Positions 1 to 8,400 of a DNA stretch of 38,715 nucleotides are shown piece after piece. The stretch is from Anaerolineales bacterium (GTDB lineage Bacteria > Chloroflexota > Anaerolineae > Anaerolineales > Villigracilaceae), in NCBI GenBank assembly GCA_013360875.1, contig JABWAU010000039.1, positions 1-38,715 of the forward strand, written 5' to 3'. The position numbers and the translations under genes were made by a program. Below the pieces are notes generated by a model. That model had not been told where the DNA came from, ran no database searches, and worked only from the letters and a program-made list of their open reading frames with translations. Within the stretch, counting starts at the first letter, position 1. The number at the start of each line of letters is the position of its first letter.

Positions 1-75
1 CATTCGGTTGTGTTCGATGAAGCCGAAAACCGCCTGCACGCGCAGAAGGCCGTGATGGCGTTGACGATGAGTTAG
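1..75 (+). CDS. argF: C-terminal end of ornithine carbamoyltransferase (partial)
   Basis: Only the last 24 codons are in the window, reading in frame 1 to TAG at 73-75. The tail carries the FDEAENRLHAQKA segment that ends ornithine-type carbamoyltransferases. These enzymes make or split citrulline using carbamoyl phosphate. Carbamate kinase lies directly downstream on the same strand, which fits a catabolic arrangement in which citrulline is phosphorolysed and carbamoyl phosphate is then used to make ATP. A related carbamoyltransferase such as YgeW cannot be excluded from so short a piece. Confidence 0.7.
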   Translation, partial: HSVVFDEAENRLHAQKAVMALTMS

Positions 76-77
76 GT

Positions 78-140
78 AGTCAAATAGTCAGATAGCCAAA
101 TAGTCAAATGGTCAAATGGTCAAATGGTCTGATGGTCAAG
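78..140. repeat. 8-bp tandem repeats, left arm (AGTCAAAT unit)
   Basis: About eight imperfect copies of an 8-bp unit, AGTCAAAT drifting to GGTCAAAT, start just after the upstream stop codon. Read on the other strand the unit is ATTTGACT, close to the ATAAGACT/ACAAGACT unit of the array at 181-300. The two arrays therefore have the same period and opposite orientation, about 40 bp apart. Confidence 0.85.
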
Positions 141-180
141 TTGTGTCGTCATTTGATATCTGACTCCCAGCCCGATGACT

Positions 181-300
181 ATAAGACTACGAGACTACAA
201 GACTATAAGACTACAAGACTATAAGACTACGAGACTATGAGACTACAAAACTACGAGACTATAAGACTACAAGACTACAAAACCAGGAGACTATATGACT
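181..300. repeat. 8-bp tandem repeats, right arm (ATAAGACT/ACAAGACT unit)
   Basis: Fifteen contiguous 8-bp units, mostly ATAAGACT, ACAAGACT or ACGAGACT, run without a break to position 300. The last two units are AGGAGACT (285-292) and ATATGACT (293-300). The first of these supplies a Shine-Dalgarno AGGAG and the second contains the ATG that starts carbamate kinase. Period and phase were read directly from the sequence. Confidence 0.9.
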
Positions 301-1248
301 AAACTCGCAGTCGTCGCCATCGGCGGCAATTCACTCATCAAGGATGAAAAACACAAGACCGTCGAGGATCAATACGAAGCCGCCAGGGAGACCACCTTCC
401 ACATCGCCGACATGATCGAGCAGGGGTGGGATGTGGCGATCGGTCACGGCAACGGACCCCAGGTCGGCTTCATCCTGAGGCGTTCGGAGATCGCCGCGAA
501 GGTCGAGGGCATGCACGAAGTCCCGCTCGATGTGTGCGGCGCGGACTCGCAGGGCGCCATCGGTTACGCCCTCCAGCAGACTTTGCAAAATGAGTTGTAT
601 CGGCGCGGAATCAAGAAACCCGTTGCGACAGTCGTCACGCAGGTGCTGGTGGACAAGGATGATCCCGCCTTTAAGCATCCGACCAAGCCCATCGGCTCGT
701 TCATGGATGAAGCCGAGGCGAAGAGGCGCGAATCGGACATGGGCTGGTCGGTCGTCGAGGATGCAGGACGCGGCTGGAGGAGAGTCGTCGCCTCGCCTCT
801 GCCAAAGGAAGTGGTCGAACTCGAAGCGGTGAAAACGCTCATCGAAGCGGGAACAGTCGTCATCACGGTCGGAGGCGGAGGTATCCCCGTAATTGATGTA
901 AGCGACCATGAATATCGGGGCGTCGCCGCGGTGATTGACAAGGATTATGCGTCCAGTCTTCTGGCGAGGTTGCTCAAAGCCGACCTGTTTCTTATCTCGA
1001 CCGCCGTCGAAAAAGTCGCCATCAATTTCGGCAAGCCCGATCAAAAGTGGCTCGATAAAATGACTCTCGCGGAAGCAAAGCAGTATCTCGCCGAAGGAAC
1101 GCACTTTGCCAAAGGCTCGATGGCGCCGAAGATCCAGGCGATTATCTGGTTCCTCGAGAACGGCGGGAAACAGGCGCTCATCACCAACCCCGAGAACATC
1201 GGGCGGGCGCTCAAAGGCGAGACCGGCACCTGGATCGTCAAGGAATAA
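295..1248 (+). CDS. arcC: carbamate kinase
   Basis: A 317-residue amino-acid-kinase-fold protein of the usual length for carbamate kinase, which interconverts ATP plus carbamate with ADP plus carbamoyl phosphate in the cytoplasm. The N-terminus has the nucleotide/phosphate loop VVAIGGNSLI (residues 6-15). GHGNGPQVG follows near residue 50, then the GGGGIPV stretch near 194 and the KGSMAPKI segment near 274, all typical of the family. It follows a carbamoyltransferase tail, so it probably works in ATP-yielding citrulline breakdown. The ATG at 295 is preceded by AGGAG at 285-289; both lie inside the 8-bp repeat array, so this start is repeat-derived. Confidence 0.95.
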   Translation: MTKLAVVAIGGNSLIKDEKHKTVEDQYEAARETTFHIADMIEQGWDVAIGHGNGPQVGFILRRSEIAAKVEGMHEVPLDVCGADSQGAIGYALQQTLQNELYRRGIKKPVATVVTQVLVDKDDPAFKHPTKPIGSFMDEAEAKRRESDMGWSVVEDAGRGWRRVVASPLPKEVVELEAVKTLIEAGTVVITVGGGGIPVIDVSDHEYRGVAAVIDKDYASSLLARLLKADLFLISTAVEKVAINFGKPDQKWLDKMTLAEAKQYLAEGTHFAKGSMAPKIQAIIWFLENGGKQALITNPENIGRALKGETGTWIVKE

Positions 1249-1282
1249 CCCATCTTTCCTCACGGCGGCATGGTGAATGGGT

Positions 1283-1314
1283 GGGCGGTTCCTTCGAGGA
1301 GCCGCCCGATTTTC
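1283..1314 (+). terminator. probable terminator after carbamate kinase
   Basis: A 10-bp stem, GGGCGGTTCC with GGAGCCGCCC (one G-T pair), has a 5-nt loop and is followed by GATTTTCTT. It sits 35 bp after the arcC stop codon. The U-tract is short, so efficiency is uncertain. Confidence 0.6.
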
Positions 1315-1319
1315 TTGCC

Positions 1320-1462
1320 ACCCATCCGTTTCACTACCGTACAAAGCCACTTATGGGACGCGGAATCACGCGAAGGACGCGGATATTGAGTTGGTTTTCC
1401 GCGTACATCTGCGCTCGTCCGCGTCCGATTTCCGAAATATACGGTAGAGAACCCATCCGTTT
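1320..1462. mobile_element. MITE-like element with flanking direct repeat
   Basis: A 12-bp direct repeat, ACCCATCCGTTT, occurs at 1320-1331 and 1451-1462. The 119 bp between them are bounded by a perfect inverted repeat, CTACCGTA (1334-1341) and TACGGTAG (1440-1447). A second inverted pair lies inside: GGACGCGGA (1356-1364) with TCCGCGTCC (1418-1426). No coding capacity is apparent. The arrangement resembles a small non-autonomous element with a target duplication. Whether the 12-mer is truly a duplicated target is inference. Confidence 0.55.
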
Positions 1463-1467
1463 ATAAT
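1462..1467 (+). promoter_or_regulatory. -10 box giving a leaderless start for the deacetylase
   Basis: A perfect TATAAT ends 7 nt before the ATG at 1475. Transcription would then begin at or next to the start codon, and no Shine-Dalgarno is visible. No good -35 is seen. The same 7-nt spacing occurs at two other genes in the window. Confidence 0.6.
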
Positions 1468-1474
1468 TGCGCCG

Positions 1475-2356
1475 ATGACAATTTCACCTCGTGTGCTCCT
1501 GAGCATAGATTACGAACCCTGGTTCGCCCTCTTCCGCCGTTACGACAGCCTGACCGACCCGGAACAACGCCGCGCTCTCGATGGCGGTTTCACCTTGCGC
1601 GCCCTCGATCCCATCCTCGACCAATTGGGGAGCGCGAAGACAAGCATTTTTCTCGTCGGGGAAATTGCCGGGTGGTATACGGAAGTGCCGCAAAAGATCG
1701 TTGCCGCCGGGCACGAACTCGGCTTGCATTGTCACATCCACCGCCCATTGAAGAACGTGGATGACCTTGCGCAGGACTTGCGCGCCTCAGCGCACTGGCT
1801 CAGGCAATACAACGTGCGCGGCTATCGCGCCCCCATGGTCGGGATCAGCGAGGCGGCATACCCATTGCTCGAAGCCAATGGCTTCGTCTACAGTTCCTCC
1901 ATGTACGCGCCTGCGGGATTGCTGTTGCAGCGCGGCAACGTTTGGGAGATTCCGGTCAGCACCACGAACCCGCGCATCCACGCGCAATATGCCGCCCCCC
2001 GTGACTTCACCTTCAAACTTCTTTTGCACGGCGAATTTCCTTACGGATCGAGTTTCAGCATCGGGTTGATGGGCGGGCAAATCCTCAGGATCATCGAACG
2101 GGAACTGAAGCGCGGACTGAGTCCCTCCATCTTTCTGCATCCCTACGAACTGGTCAAGCCTCCTGCCTCCGCACGCCTCACGCGTGACCTGGTCCTGCAT
2201 CCCCATCTTTTGCCTTTCCTGCGGGACAAATCGGGATTCCTCAAAACCCTTCTGCGGCATTTCCCCGTTTCCCCTCTGGGGACGTATCTCGATGAAATGT
2301 TGAAAACGAGGGTGAGTTACCCGCCTTCTGTGGAACGTCCCGAAGGAGTAATCTGA
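1475..2356 (+). CDS. polysaccharide deacetylase (NodB-fold, CE4-like)
   Basis: A 293-residue protein with the signature order of NodB-homology deacetylases, metal-dependent enzymes that remove N- or O-acetyl groups from polysaccharides. Motif 1 is SIDYEPW, with Asp12 and Glu14. Motif 2 is GHELGLHCHIH, with His85 and His89 spaced as zinc ligands. Motif 3 is GYRAP, with Arg118 and Pro120. A late LHPYEL segment supplies the conserved histidine. There is no signal peptide, so it is either cytoplasmic or acts on a lipid-linked sugar at the inner face, as in the Pda/HpnK-like branch; the exact substrate cannot be told. The start follows a TATAAT by 7 nt with no Shine-Dalgarno, suggesting a leaderless mRNA. 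Confidence 0.85.
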   Translation: MTISPRVLLSIDYEPWFALFRRYDSLTDPEQRRALDGGFTLRALDPILDQLGSAKTSIFLVGEIAGWYTEVPQKIVAAGHELGLHCHIHRPLKNVDDLAQDLRASAHWLRQYNVRGYRAPMVGISEAAYPLLEANGFVYSSSMYAPAGLLLQRGNVWEIPVSTTNPRIHAQYAAPRDFTFKLLLHGEFPYGSSFSIGLMGGQILRIIERELKRGLSPSIFLHPYELVKPPASARLTRDLVLHPHLLPFLRDKSGFLKTLLRHFPVSPLGTYLDEMLKTRVSYPPSVERPEGVI

Positions 2357-2437
2357 TCGAAACCTGCGTCGAAGGATCCTCTTGAACGAAATGAGCGAAC
2401 TGAGAAAGTGTCTGAAAAGTTACCTGAAGTGTGTAAT

Positions 2438-2455
2438 CTGCGCTCTCTGGCGCAG
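2438..2455. repeat. short hairpin CTGCGC-N6-GCGCAG
   Basis: A perfect 6-bp stem with loop TCTCTG lies in the leader upstream of the gene at 2497. A nearly identical copy, TGCGC-TCTCTA-GCGCA, lies at 28696-28711, where it abuts a tandem repeat, so the motif is dispersed. Confidence 0.6.
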
Positions 2456-2496
2456 GGGCGATGTGGAGAACGTTGCCCACGCGGGAGAAACCACCC

Positions 2497-2901
2497 ATGC
2501 CATCCTTTGAAGACAAATACCTGGACGTCCTGCAAAACATCGAAATGGCGATCTTGAGCGTGTATCGCCAACACAAGGACCTGCTGGATTACGACGTTGA
2601 CAGGGTCCTGAACCTGCTTTGGACGGAATACCGAAAAGAACAGGTGGGGAAAGAGACCCCGGTTCCCGCGCTCAACGAAAACGCCCAATTGGTTTACGAC
2701 CGGGTCAAGGATGTATGCGAGTTTCGGTTGGGACGTCCCAGCAAAATAACGATCAAGGGCTGGTTCGCATCCAAGCCAAAGCCCATTTCCGTTGACGAAA
2801 TCATGGACTGCCTGAAGCGGATTCGCAAATCCGTGGCTTTGTGGAACAAGGAAGGCGGTCGCCAAGGTTATTTGTATTTTATTGACAATCATATTGACTG
2901 A
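2497..2901 (+). CDS. small conserved-looking protein of unknown function
   Basis: A 134-residue protein beginning MPSFEDKYLDVLQNIE, rich in charged helices and without signal peptide or membrane segment. I do not recognise a named domain. The C-terminal half (ISVDEIMDCLKRIRKSV) looks helical. The ATG at 2497 is chosen over an in-frame ATG at 2461 because GGGAGAAA lies 7 nt upstream of it. The region between the deacetylase and this gene holds a short GC hairpin but no terminator. It precedes a TatA gene on the same strand, with 77 bp between them. Confidence 0.65.
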   Translation: MPSFEDKYLDVLQNIEMAILSVYRQHKDLLDYDVDRVLNLLWTEYRKEQVGKETPVPALNENAQLVYDRVKDVCEFRLGRPSKITIKGWFASKPKPISVDEIMDCLKRIRKSVALWNKEGGRQGYLYFIDNHID

Positions 2902-2978
2902 CTTCCCTGAGATGCGTCAAACGGTTTAATTCACCTCTCACTTGTTGGTTTTAGACTTATCGGTGAAAGGAAAATAAC

Positions 2979-3161
2979 ATGTTCGATATTGGTCCTACAG
3001 AACTAATTATCATTCTCGCGATTGTGATTTTGGTGTTTGGTCCCGGCAGGCTTGCCAGGGCGATGGGCGAAATCGGAAAGGGAATCCGTTCTTTCAGGGA
3101 TTCTCTCTCATCCGAAGAAAAATCTGATTCTGTGTCGGATGCGAACGTCACCCCGAAGTGA
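2979..3161 (+). CDS. tatA: TatA-family twin-arginine translocase subunit, copy 1
   Basis: Sixty residues with the TatA/Hcf106 layout: one N-terminal membrane helix (about residues 7-20), the hinge FGPGRL, an amphipathic helix (ARAMGEIGKGIRSFRDSL) and a charged tail. TatA proteins oligomerise to let folded Tat substrates cross the cytoplasmic membrane. GAAAGG upstream of ATG 2979 is the ribosome site. A second TatA lies at 24629. No tatC is in the window, so both stand apart from a full tat operon. TatA and TatB/E types cannot be separated reliably by sequence alone. Confidence 0.9.
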   Translation: MFDIGPTELIIILAIVILVFGPGRLARAMGEIGKGIRSFRDSLSSEEKSDSVSDANVTPK

Positions 3162-3170
3162 GTCCTGCTT

Positions 3171-3509
3171 ATGGAAGCGTTGTCTCACCAAAAATGCGTC
3201 GCCTGCCGCGGCGGCGAGCCGACCCTGACCGACGCCGAGATTGCCGAACTGCACCCGCAGATCCCCGAATGGCGGGTGGAGGAAGTGGACGGAATGAAGC
3301 GTCTGGAACGGGTCTTCAAGTTCAGGAACTTCGTCCAGGCGTTGGAGTTTGCGAACAAGATCGGAGCGCTTGCCGAGGAGGAAAATCATCATCCCCTGCT
3401 CGTGGTCGAGTGGGGACGGGTGACGGTCAATTGGTGGACTCACAAAATCGGCGGCCTGCACAAAAACGATTTCATCATGGCGGCAAAGGCGGATGAATTG
3501 GCGGCGTAA
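3171..3509 (+). CDS. phhB: 4a-hydroxytetrahydrobiopterin dehydratase (PCD/DCoH family)
   Basis: A 112-residue pterin-4a-carbinolamine dehydratase, which dehydrates the hydroxylated pterin so the cofactor can be recycled. The family motif is clear: EENHHPLLVVEWGRV, with the His-His-Pro active-site triplet, then WWTHKIGGLH and the terminal Asp. An N-terminal ACRGGEPTLT stretch before the fold is common in bacterial members. It starts 9 nt after tatA, with no obvious Shine-Dalgarno, suggesting coupling. No aromatic amino acid hydroxylase is nearby, so the role may be a moonlighting or alternative pterin function. It converges on the GH36 gene with a 7-bp gap. Confidence 0.92.
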   Translation: MEALSHQKCVACRGGEPTLTDAEIAELHPQIPEWRVEEVDGMKRLERVFKFRNFVQALEFANKIGALAEEENHHPLLVVEWGRVTVNWWTHKIGGLHKNDFIMAAKADELAA

Positions 3510-3516
3510 ACCTGCG

Positions 3517-5070
3517 CTATCGTTTCATTGACTCCCACAACGCAGGAAGTACCTGCCGCCTGATAATTTTCACCAGCCCGCAATTCCTTGCCAGCCAGAC
3601 GGGATAATCCATGTTGGACGTGGGGATGGGAACGCCTGGGGAGAAATCCACCTCGCGCCCGTCAATGCGATATTGATAACGCTTCACCTTCTGGATCGTT
3701 GGGACTGAAGCCAGAAATTCCCGAGCCTTTTCCCTTTCCGCTTCCTTCCACCATCCCGGCAAATCGGATGTGGCTTTGAATCCCGTAATTGTTCCCAAAT
3801 CCTGCAATAACTGATTTTCGTGCGGCTTTAACGCGTTGTATTTCGAGCGGAAGAACATCACGTCGGGGTCAACGTGGACGAGCGGACTCAGCCACAAACG
3901 ATGCAGGCTCGTGCGAACCGCGTTCTGTGTGGATGTGTCGTTCGGGTTGTTCAACCAAACCGTCAGCGGCTTGTTGAGCCAGAACGGAGCGACATCGGGA
4001 CCGACGCGTATGCCATCGCACAATCCCAGCGACGGGACGATCGGCGCGCCGCAGGCAAGGATATACGCGTCGCCCGCCGCCTCCCGCATCACCCGCATCG
4101 CGTTACGATATGCCTCCTCGCGAGGAATGTCCTTGTATCGCTTGCCGACCGCCGCGCCTGTGTAGAGGAAATCGAGTTTGAGATAGCCATATCCCCAGCC
4201 GACCACTTTGCGAATCAATCCATCCAGCCATTCCAAAACCTCGGGATGGGTAACGTCGAGCGCGAGGGGATTGCCACCCCAGGTGATTCCTGCGGGAACA
4301 GGCGTCCCTTGTTCATCGCGAAGAAGCCAATCGGGATGATCCTTCACCAACTGCGACTTCGGGGAAACCATGAACGGTGAGAGCCATATCCCCGCCGTGC
4401 GCCCTGTGGCTTTGATTTTGTCTGCAAACGCCGCCATCCCCGAAGGGAATTTTTTGCCCGCCTCCCAGTATCCGCTTTCGTCCTGCCAGCCGTCGTCAAT
4501 TTGGAAGACGTCGAAGGGCAGGTCGCCGAGGCCGTGCAGGGCTTTGAGAAGAATCGGTTCGCTGATCCATTTGAGCAGGGAATACCACGAACACCAGACG
4601 CGCGGCGGTTTATCGAAGCGCGTTTTGCCGAATCTTGTTTCGAGCAGGTTTGCGTATTTCTCGAAGACCTCATCTTCTTTGCCGCGGGCGAGGAGCCATT
4701 CCCCTTCGCGGGTATCTTCATAAAAGCCTTTGAGCATACGGCCGGATAATTCGATCCGCCCGCTCAGATCCAATGCGCCGAACAACAGGATATCATCCTC
4801 GCCCAGTTCCACCGCGCCCACCCACGCGCTGACGTGGTTCTTGTGGAACGCGTAGGCCGGGTCTTCGTCCTTGGCGCGAAATTCGGGAGCGCGGATCGGC
4901 AGCGGCGGTTCGGACGGGTCGAGCCACGCGGCGAGCGTCCAGGATTGCCAGCCGTGGCGGAAGAAACGTTTGGGGGGCTGAGTCAGGTTCAGGTCCACGA
5001 AGGAGGCGGTGAAGATTTGGTGGCGGGATGTTTCGGGGATCGCGTCGGCATCCAGCAGGAGGGTCGTCAT
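3517..5070 (-). CDS. alpha-galactosidase, glycoside hydrolase family 36
   Basis: A cytoplasmic-looking GH36 enzyme of 517 residues that releases terminal alpha-galactose from oligosaccharides with retention. The barrel begins with RVWCSWYSLLKW, followed by FQIDDGW (about 190-196). The nucleophile is Asp300 in YLKLDFLY and the acid/base is Asp359 in GIRVGPDV. The frame is open to an upstream ATG at 5121, adding 17 residues. I prefer 5070 because a -35/-10 pair (TTGCAA, 17 bp, GATAAT) ends 7 nt before this ATG and lies inside the longer reading. The protein is somewhat shorter than classical 700-residue GH36 enzymes, with a reduced N-terminal domain. No sugar transporter is adjacent. Confidence 0.88.
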   Translation of the reverse strand: MTTLLLDADAIPETSRHQIFTASFVDLNLTQPPKRFFRHGWQSWTLAAWLDPSEPPLPIRAPEFRAKDEDPAYAFHKNHVSAWVGAVELGEDDILLFGALDLSGRIELSGRMLKGFYEDTREGEWLLARGKEDEVFEKYANLLETRFGKTRFDKPPRVWCSWYSLLKWISEPILLKALHGLGDLPFDVFQIDDGWQDESGYWEAGKKFPSGMAAFADKIKATGRTAGIWLSPFMVSPKSQLVKDHPDWLLRDEQGTPVPAGITWGGNPLALDVTHPEVLEWLDGLIRKVVGWGYGYLKLDFLYTGAAVGKRYKDIPREEAYRNAMRVMREAAGDAYILACGAPIVPSLGLCDGIRVGPDVAPFWLNKPLTVWLNNPNDTSTQNAVRTSLHRLWLSPLVHVDPDVMFFRSKYNALKPHENQLLQDLGTITGFKATSDLPGWWKEAEREKAREFLASVPTIQKVKRYQYRIDGREVDFSPGVPIPTSNMDYPVWLARNCGLVKIIRRQVLPALWESMKR

Positions 5071-5077
5071 GCCTGGG

Positions 5078-5106
5078 ATTATCCCGTAATCCAAGCCTGT
5101 TTGCAA
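5078..5106 (-). promoter_or_regulatory. promoter of the GH36 gene (leaderless)
   Basis: On the reverse strand TTGCAA (5101-5106) is separated by exactly 17 bp from GATAAT (5078-5083), and the ATG at 5070 follows 7 nt later. The -35 box is one base pair away from the divergent -35 box of the ileS leader. Confidence 0.7.
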
Positions 5107-5107
5107 G

Positions 5108-5136
5108 TTGACGAAGGTCACTTCCTATGGCATAAT
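5108..5136 (+). promoter_or_regulatory. promoter of the ileS T-box leader
   Basis: TTGACG (5108-5113), a 17-bp spacer and CATAAT (5131-5136) place the transcription start near 5143, just ahead of the T-box stem I. It stands back to back with the reverse promoter for the GH36 gene. Confidence 0.75.
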
Positions 5137-5142
5137 CCGCGC

Positions 5143-5417
5143 AATCGAAAAGCGTTGATGGGAACGAGTAAATCTGATGAAGTCACAAGCGAGCGCGGGA
5201 ACGGTGCGAGCCGCGCGGATGAGGCAGATTGAAAATCCTCCCGGAGTTGCGAACTGAAACCCTGACTGATGATGGGGAGTAGGGGAGCCGGAGTTGTTCT
5301 CCGTTATCGGAACAGGGCGATGTCCGTCGTTCAATGAGTGTCCCAAATTTTGGGAAATCAGAGTGGTACCGCGTGAGTGATAACTCTCGTCTCTGTGGAG
5401 ATGAGGGTTTTTGTTTT
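5143..5417 (+). promoter_or_regulatory. T-box riboswitch, tRNA-Ile sensing
   Basis: The canonical T-box sequence AGAGTGGTACCGCG is at 5360-5373. Upstream are stem I elements: GATGGGAACGAGTAA near 5157-5171, and AGCGAG followed by a GGTGCGAGCC distal loop. GAAAATCCTCCCGGAG then places the probable specifier ATC (Ile) at 5235-5237. A terminator follows the T-box. Uncharged tRNA-Ile would stabilise the antiterminator and allow ileS transcription. The ATC assignment fits the downstream gene but comes from manual alignment. Confidence 0.92.
5384..5417 (+). terminator. T-box regulatory terminator
   Basis: The stem CTCGTCTC / GAGATGAG (5386-5393 with 5398-5405) has loop TGTG, extends through two more pairs and is followed by TTTTTGTTTT. 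Its 5' side lies just past the T-box sequence, as expected for a competing antiterminator. Confidence 0.85.
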
Positions 5418-5427
5418 AATTTCGCAC

Positions 5428-5467
5428 GCAACATTTGTGTTGCAACATCCTGCAAGATAAATCTTGC
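5428..5467. repeat. two small palindromes between T-box and ileS
   Basis: GCAACA-N4-TGTTGC (5428-5443) and GCAAGAT-AA-ATCTTGC (5452-5467) lie side by side, and the second is followed by GGTATTG. They belong to the variable-arm hairpin family described in the findings. Confidence 0.6.
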
Positions 5468-5485
5468 GGTATTGAGGAGATGATC

Positions 5486-8400
5486 ATGTTCGAACCTGTG
5501 GGACCCAAACTTAACGTGACTTCGATGGAAGAACGCGTGCTAAAGTTTTGGAAACAAACCGAAATCTTCAGGAAAACCGTCGAGCAGCGCGCGGGTGGAC
5601 CCGAATACGTATTCTATGAAGGACCGCCGACCGCGAACGGAAAGCCCGGCGTGCATCACGTACTGGCGCGCGCCTTCAAGGATATGTTCCCGCGCTACAA
5701 GATCATGCGCGGGTATCACTGCTCGCGGCGCGGCGGCTGGGATACGCACGGTCTGCCGGTCGAGATCGAAGTGGAGAAGCAACTCGGTTTTACCAATAAA
5801 CAGCAGATCGAAGAATATGGCATAGATAAGTTCAATGAACTGTGTCGCAAGTCCGTTTTTACCTACATTCAGGATTGGGAGAAATTGACCGACCGCATCG
5901 CGTTCTGGGTGGACCTCGAAGACGCGTACGTGACCTACACCAACGATTACATCGAGTCGGTCTGGTGGATCTTGAAGAACTTCTGGGATAAAGACCTGCT
6001 TTACAAGGGTTATAAGGTTGTGCCTTATTGTCCGCGCTGCGGCACGCCTCTTTCGGACCATGAAGTTGCCCTCGGTTACGACGAAGCGACCGACCCCTCG
6101 GTCTTTGTGCGCCTGCCGCTGGCGGACAAGCCCGATACCTCGCTGTTGGTGTGGACCACGACCCCGTGGACATTGCCCGGCAACGTGGCTGTCGCCGCGC
6201 ATCCCGACGTGGATTACGTCACTGTGGAGCGCGCGCATAACGGCGGCGCGGAGAACCTGATCCTCGCGAAGTCGCTGGTCGAAAAGGTCTTCGGTGACGA
6301 GGAAGTGAAGGTCGTGGACACGTTCAAGGGCAAAAAACTCAACGGCATGAAATATCATCCGTTGTTCACCTTCCTGCCTCCCGATAAACCCGCGCATTAC
6401 GTCGTGCTGGGCGATTTCGTCACGACCGAAGACGGCACGGGACTTGTCCACATGGCGCCCGCGTTCGGTCAGGAGGACATGGAGATGGCGCGGGAACACA
6501 ACCTGCCCGTGTTGATGACCGTCCTGCCCGACGGCACGTTCGTCTCTGAAGTGACTCCCTGGCGCGGTATGTTCGTCAAGGAAGCCGACCCGCTCATCAC
6601 GGAAGACCTGCGGGCGCGCGGTCTGCTTTACAAGGCGGAGACGTACACGCACACCTATCCCTTCTGCTGGCGATGCGGTACGCCGCTCTTGTATTACGCG
6701 CGCGAGTCGTGGTACATCCGCACGAGCGCGTTCCGCGACAAACTGGTGGAATTGAATCGCACCATCAACTGGGTTCCCGAACACATCAAGGAGGGCCGTT
6801 TCGGGAACTGGCTGGAAAACAACGTTGACTGGGCGTTGAGCCGCGAACGTTATTGGGGCACGCCGCTTCCCATCTGGGAATGTGAATCGTGCAGGCATCG
6901 CGAAGGCGTCGGCTCGGTGAAGGAACTCTCCGAAAAGGCGGGACGCGATCTGAGCGACCTCGATTTACATCGTCCCTTCGTGGATGAAGTCCATTGGGAT
7001 TGCCCCGAGTGTGGTGGGAAGATGACGCGCGTTCCGGACCTGATTGACGTATGGTTCGACTCGGGCGCCATGCCCGTCGCGCAGTGGCACTATCCCTTCG
7101 AGAACAAGGAGAAGTTCGAGTCGCAATTCCCCGCGGATTACATCTGCGAAGCCGTGGATCAGACGCGCGGCTGGTTCTATTCGCTTCACGCCATAAGCAC
7201 ATTGTTATTTGGCGAGGTCTCCTTCAAGAATGTGATCTGTCTGGGACTGATCCTGGATGCCGATGGATACAAGATGTCCAAGTCGAAGGGCAACATCATC
7301 GCGCCCTGGGATGTGATCAACGCGCACGGCGCGGACGCCTTCCGCTGGTATCTCTACACGGCGACGCCGCCGGGAAACGAGCGCCGCTTCTCTTCGGATT
7401 TGGTGGGCGAGGTGATACGCAATTTCACGCTCACGTTGTGGAACGTCTACTCGTTCTTCGTGACCTATGCAAACCTCGACAAACCCACCCTGACCACACT
7501 GCCGATAGCGGCGAACGATCTCGACCGCTGGCTGTTATCCGAACTCAACGTCCTTGTCCGTGACGTGACGGAGGCGTACGAAAACTACGATGTGCCGAAT
7601 GCCACGCGTCCCATCGAGGCATTTGTGGAGAAGTTGTCCACGTGGTACCTACGGCGCTCCCGCCGCCGCTTCTGGAAATCGGAATCGGACTCCGACAAAC
7701 AAGCCGCGTATTCCACCCTCTACACGGCTCTCGTCACGACCTCGAAACTGCTCGCGCCTGCCATGCCTTTCCTTGCCGAGGAACTGTATCACAACCTTGT
7801 CCGCTCGGTGGACGAGACCGCGCCCGAATCGGTGCATCTCGCCGAATGGCCCCAGACCATGCCCGAATGGATTGACGAATCGCTCAACCGCGACATGGCG
7901 CTGGTGATGAAACTCGTCTCGCTGGGACATTCCGCGCGGCAAAAGGCGAATCGCAAAGTCCGACAGCCTCTGACGGAAGCCGCGTTCTCTGTGGGCAACG
8001 TTTCGGAACGTAACGCCGTACATGCCTTCGCGGATTTGCTTGCCGACGAGTTGAACGTCAAACGCGTCCGCCTGCTGGATGCTTCCACCGAGGCAGTGTC
8101 GCACACGGTCAAGCCACTGCCCAAACAACTCGGACAGAAATACGGCAATAAGTTCCCCGCCATTCGAAAGGCAATCCTTGCGATGAATGCGGAGGAAGCC
8201 GCGCACGCGCTGCTCGAAGGCAAAGTCCTGAAAGTGAAAGCGGACGGCGAGACCTTTGATATCCTGCCGGAAGAGGTGGAGGTGAAGGCACAGGCGAAGG
8301 AAGGTTTCGCGGTTGCCGAGGAGGGCGCGTACGTCGCCGCGCTGGTCACGGATCTGACTCCCGAACTCGTGCAGGAGGGCTTGGCGCGTGAATTCGTCCG

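Noticed and set aside
78-300. CRISPR-like array of short repeats
   Set aside because: Units are 8 bp and contiguous with no unique spacers. No cas genes are nearby.
1320-1462. Protein-coding ORF in the arcC-deacetylase gap
   Set aside because: A 61-codon frame (1281-1466) runs through the terminator and the repeat element and has no ribosome site or family resemblance.
5540-6898. 452-codon reverse frame inside ileS
   Set aside because: Antisense to strongly conserved IleRS motifs, with no ribosome site or known family.
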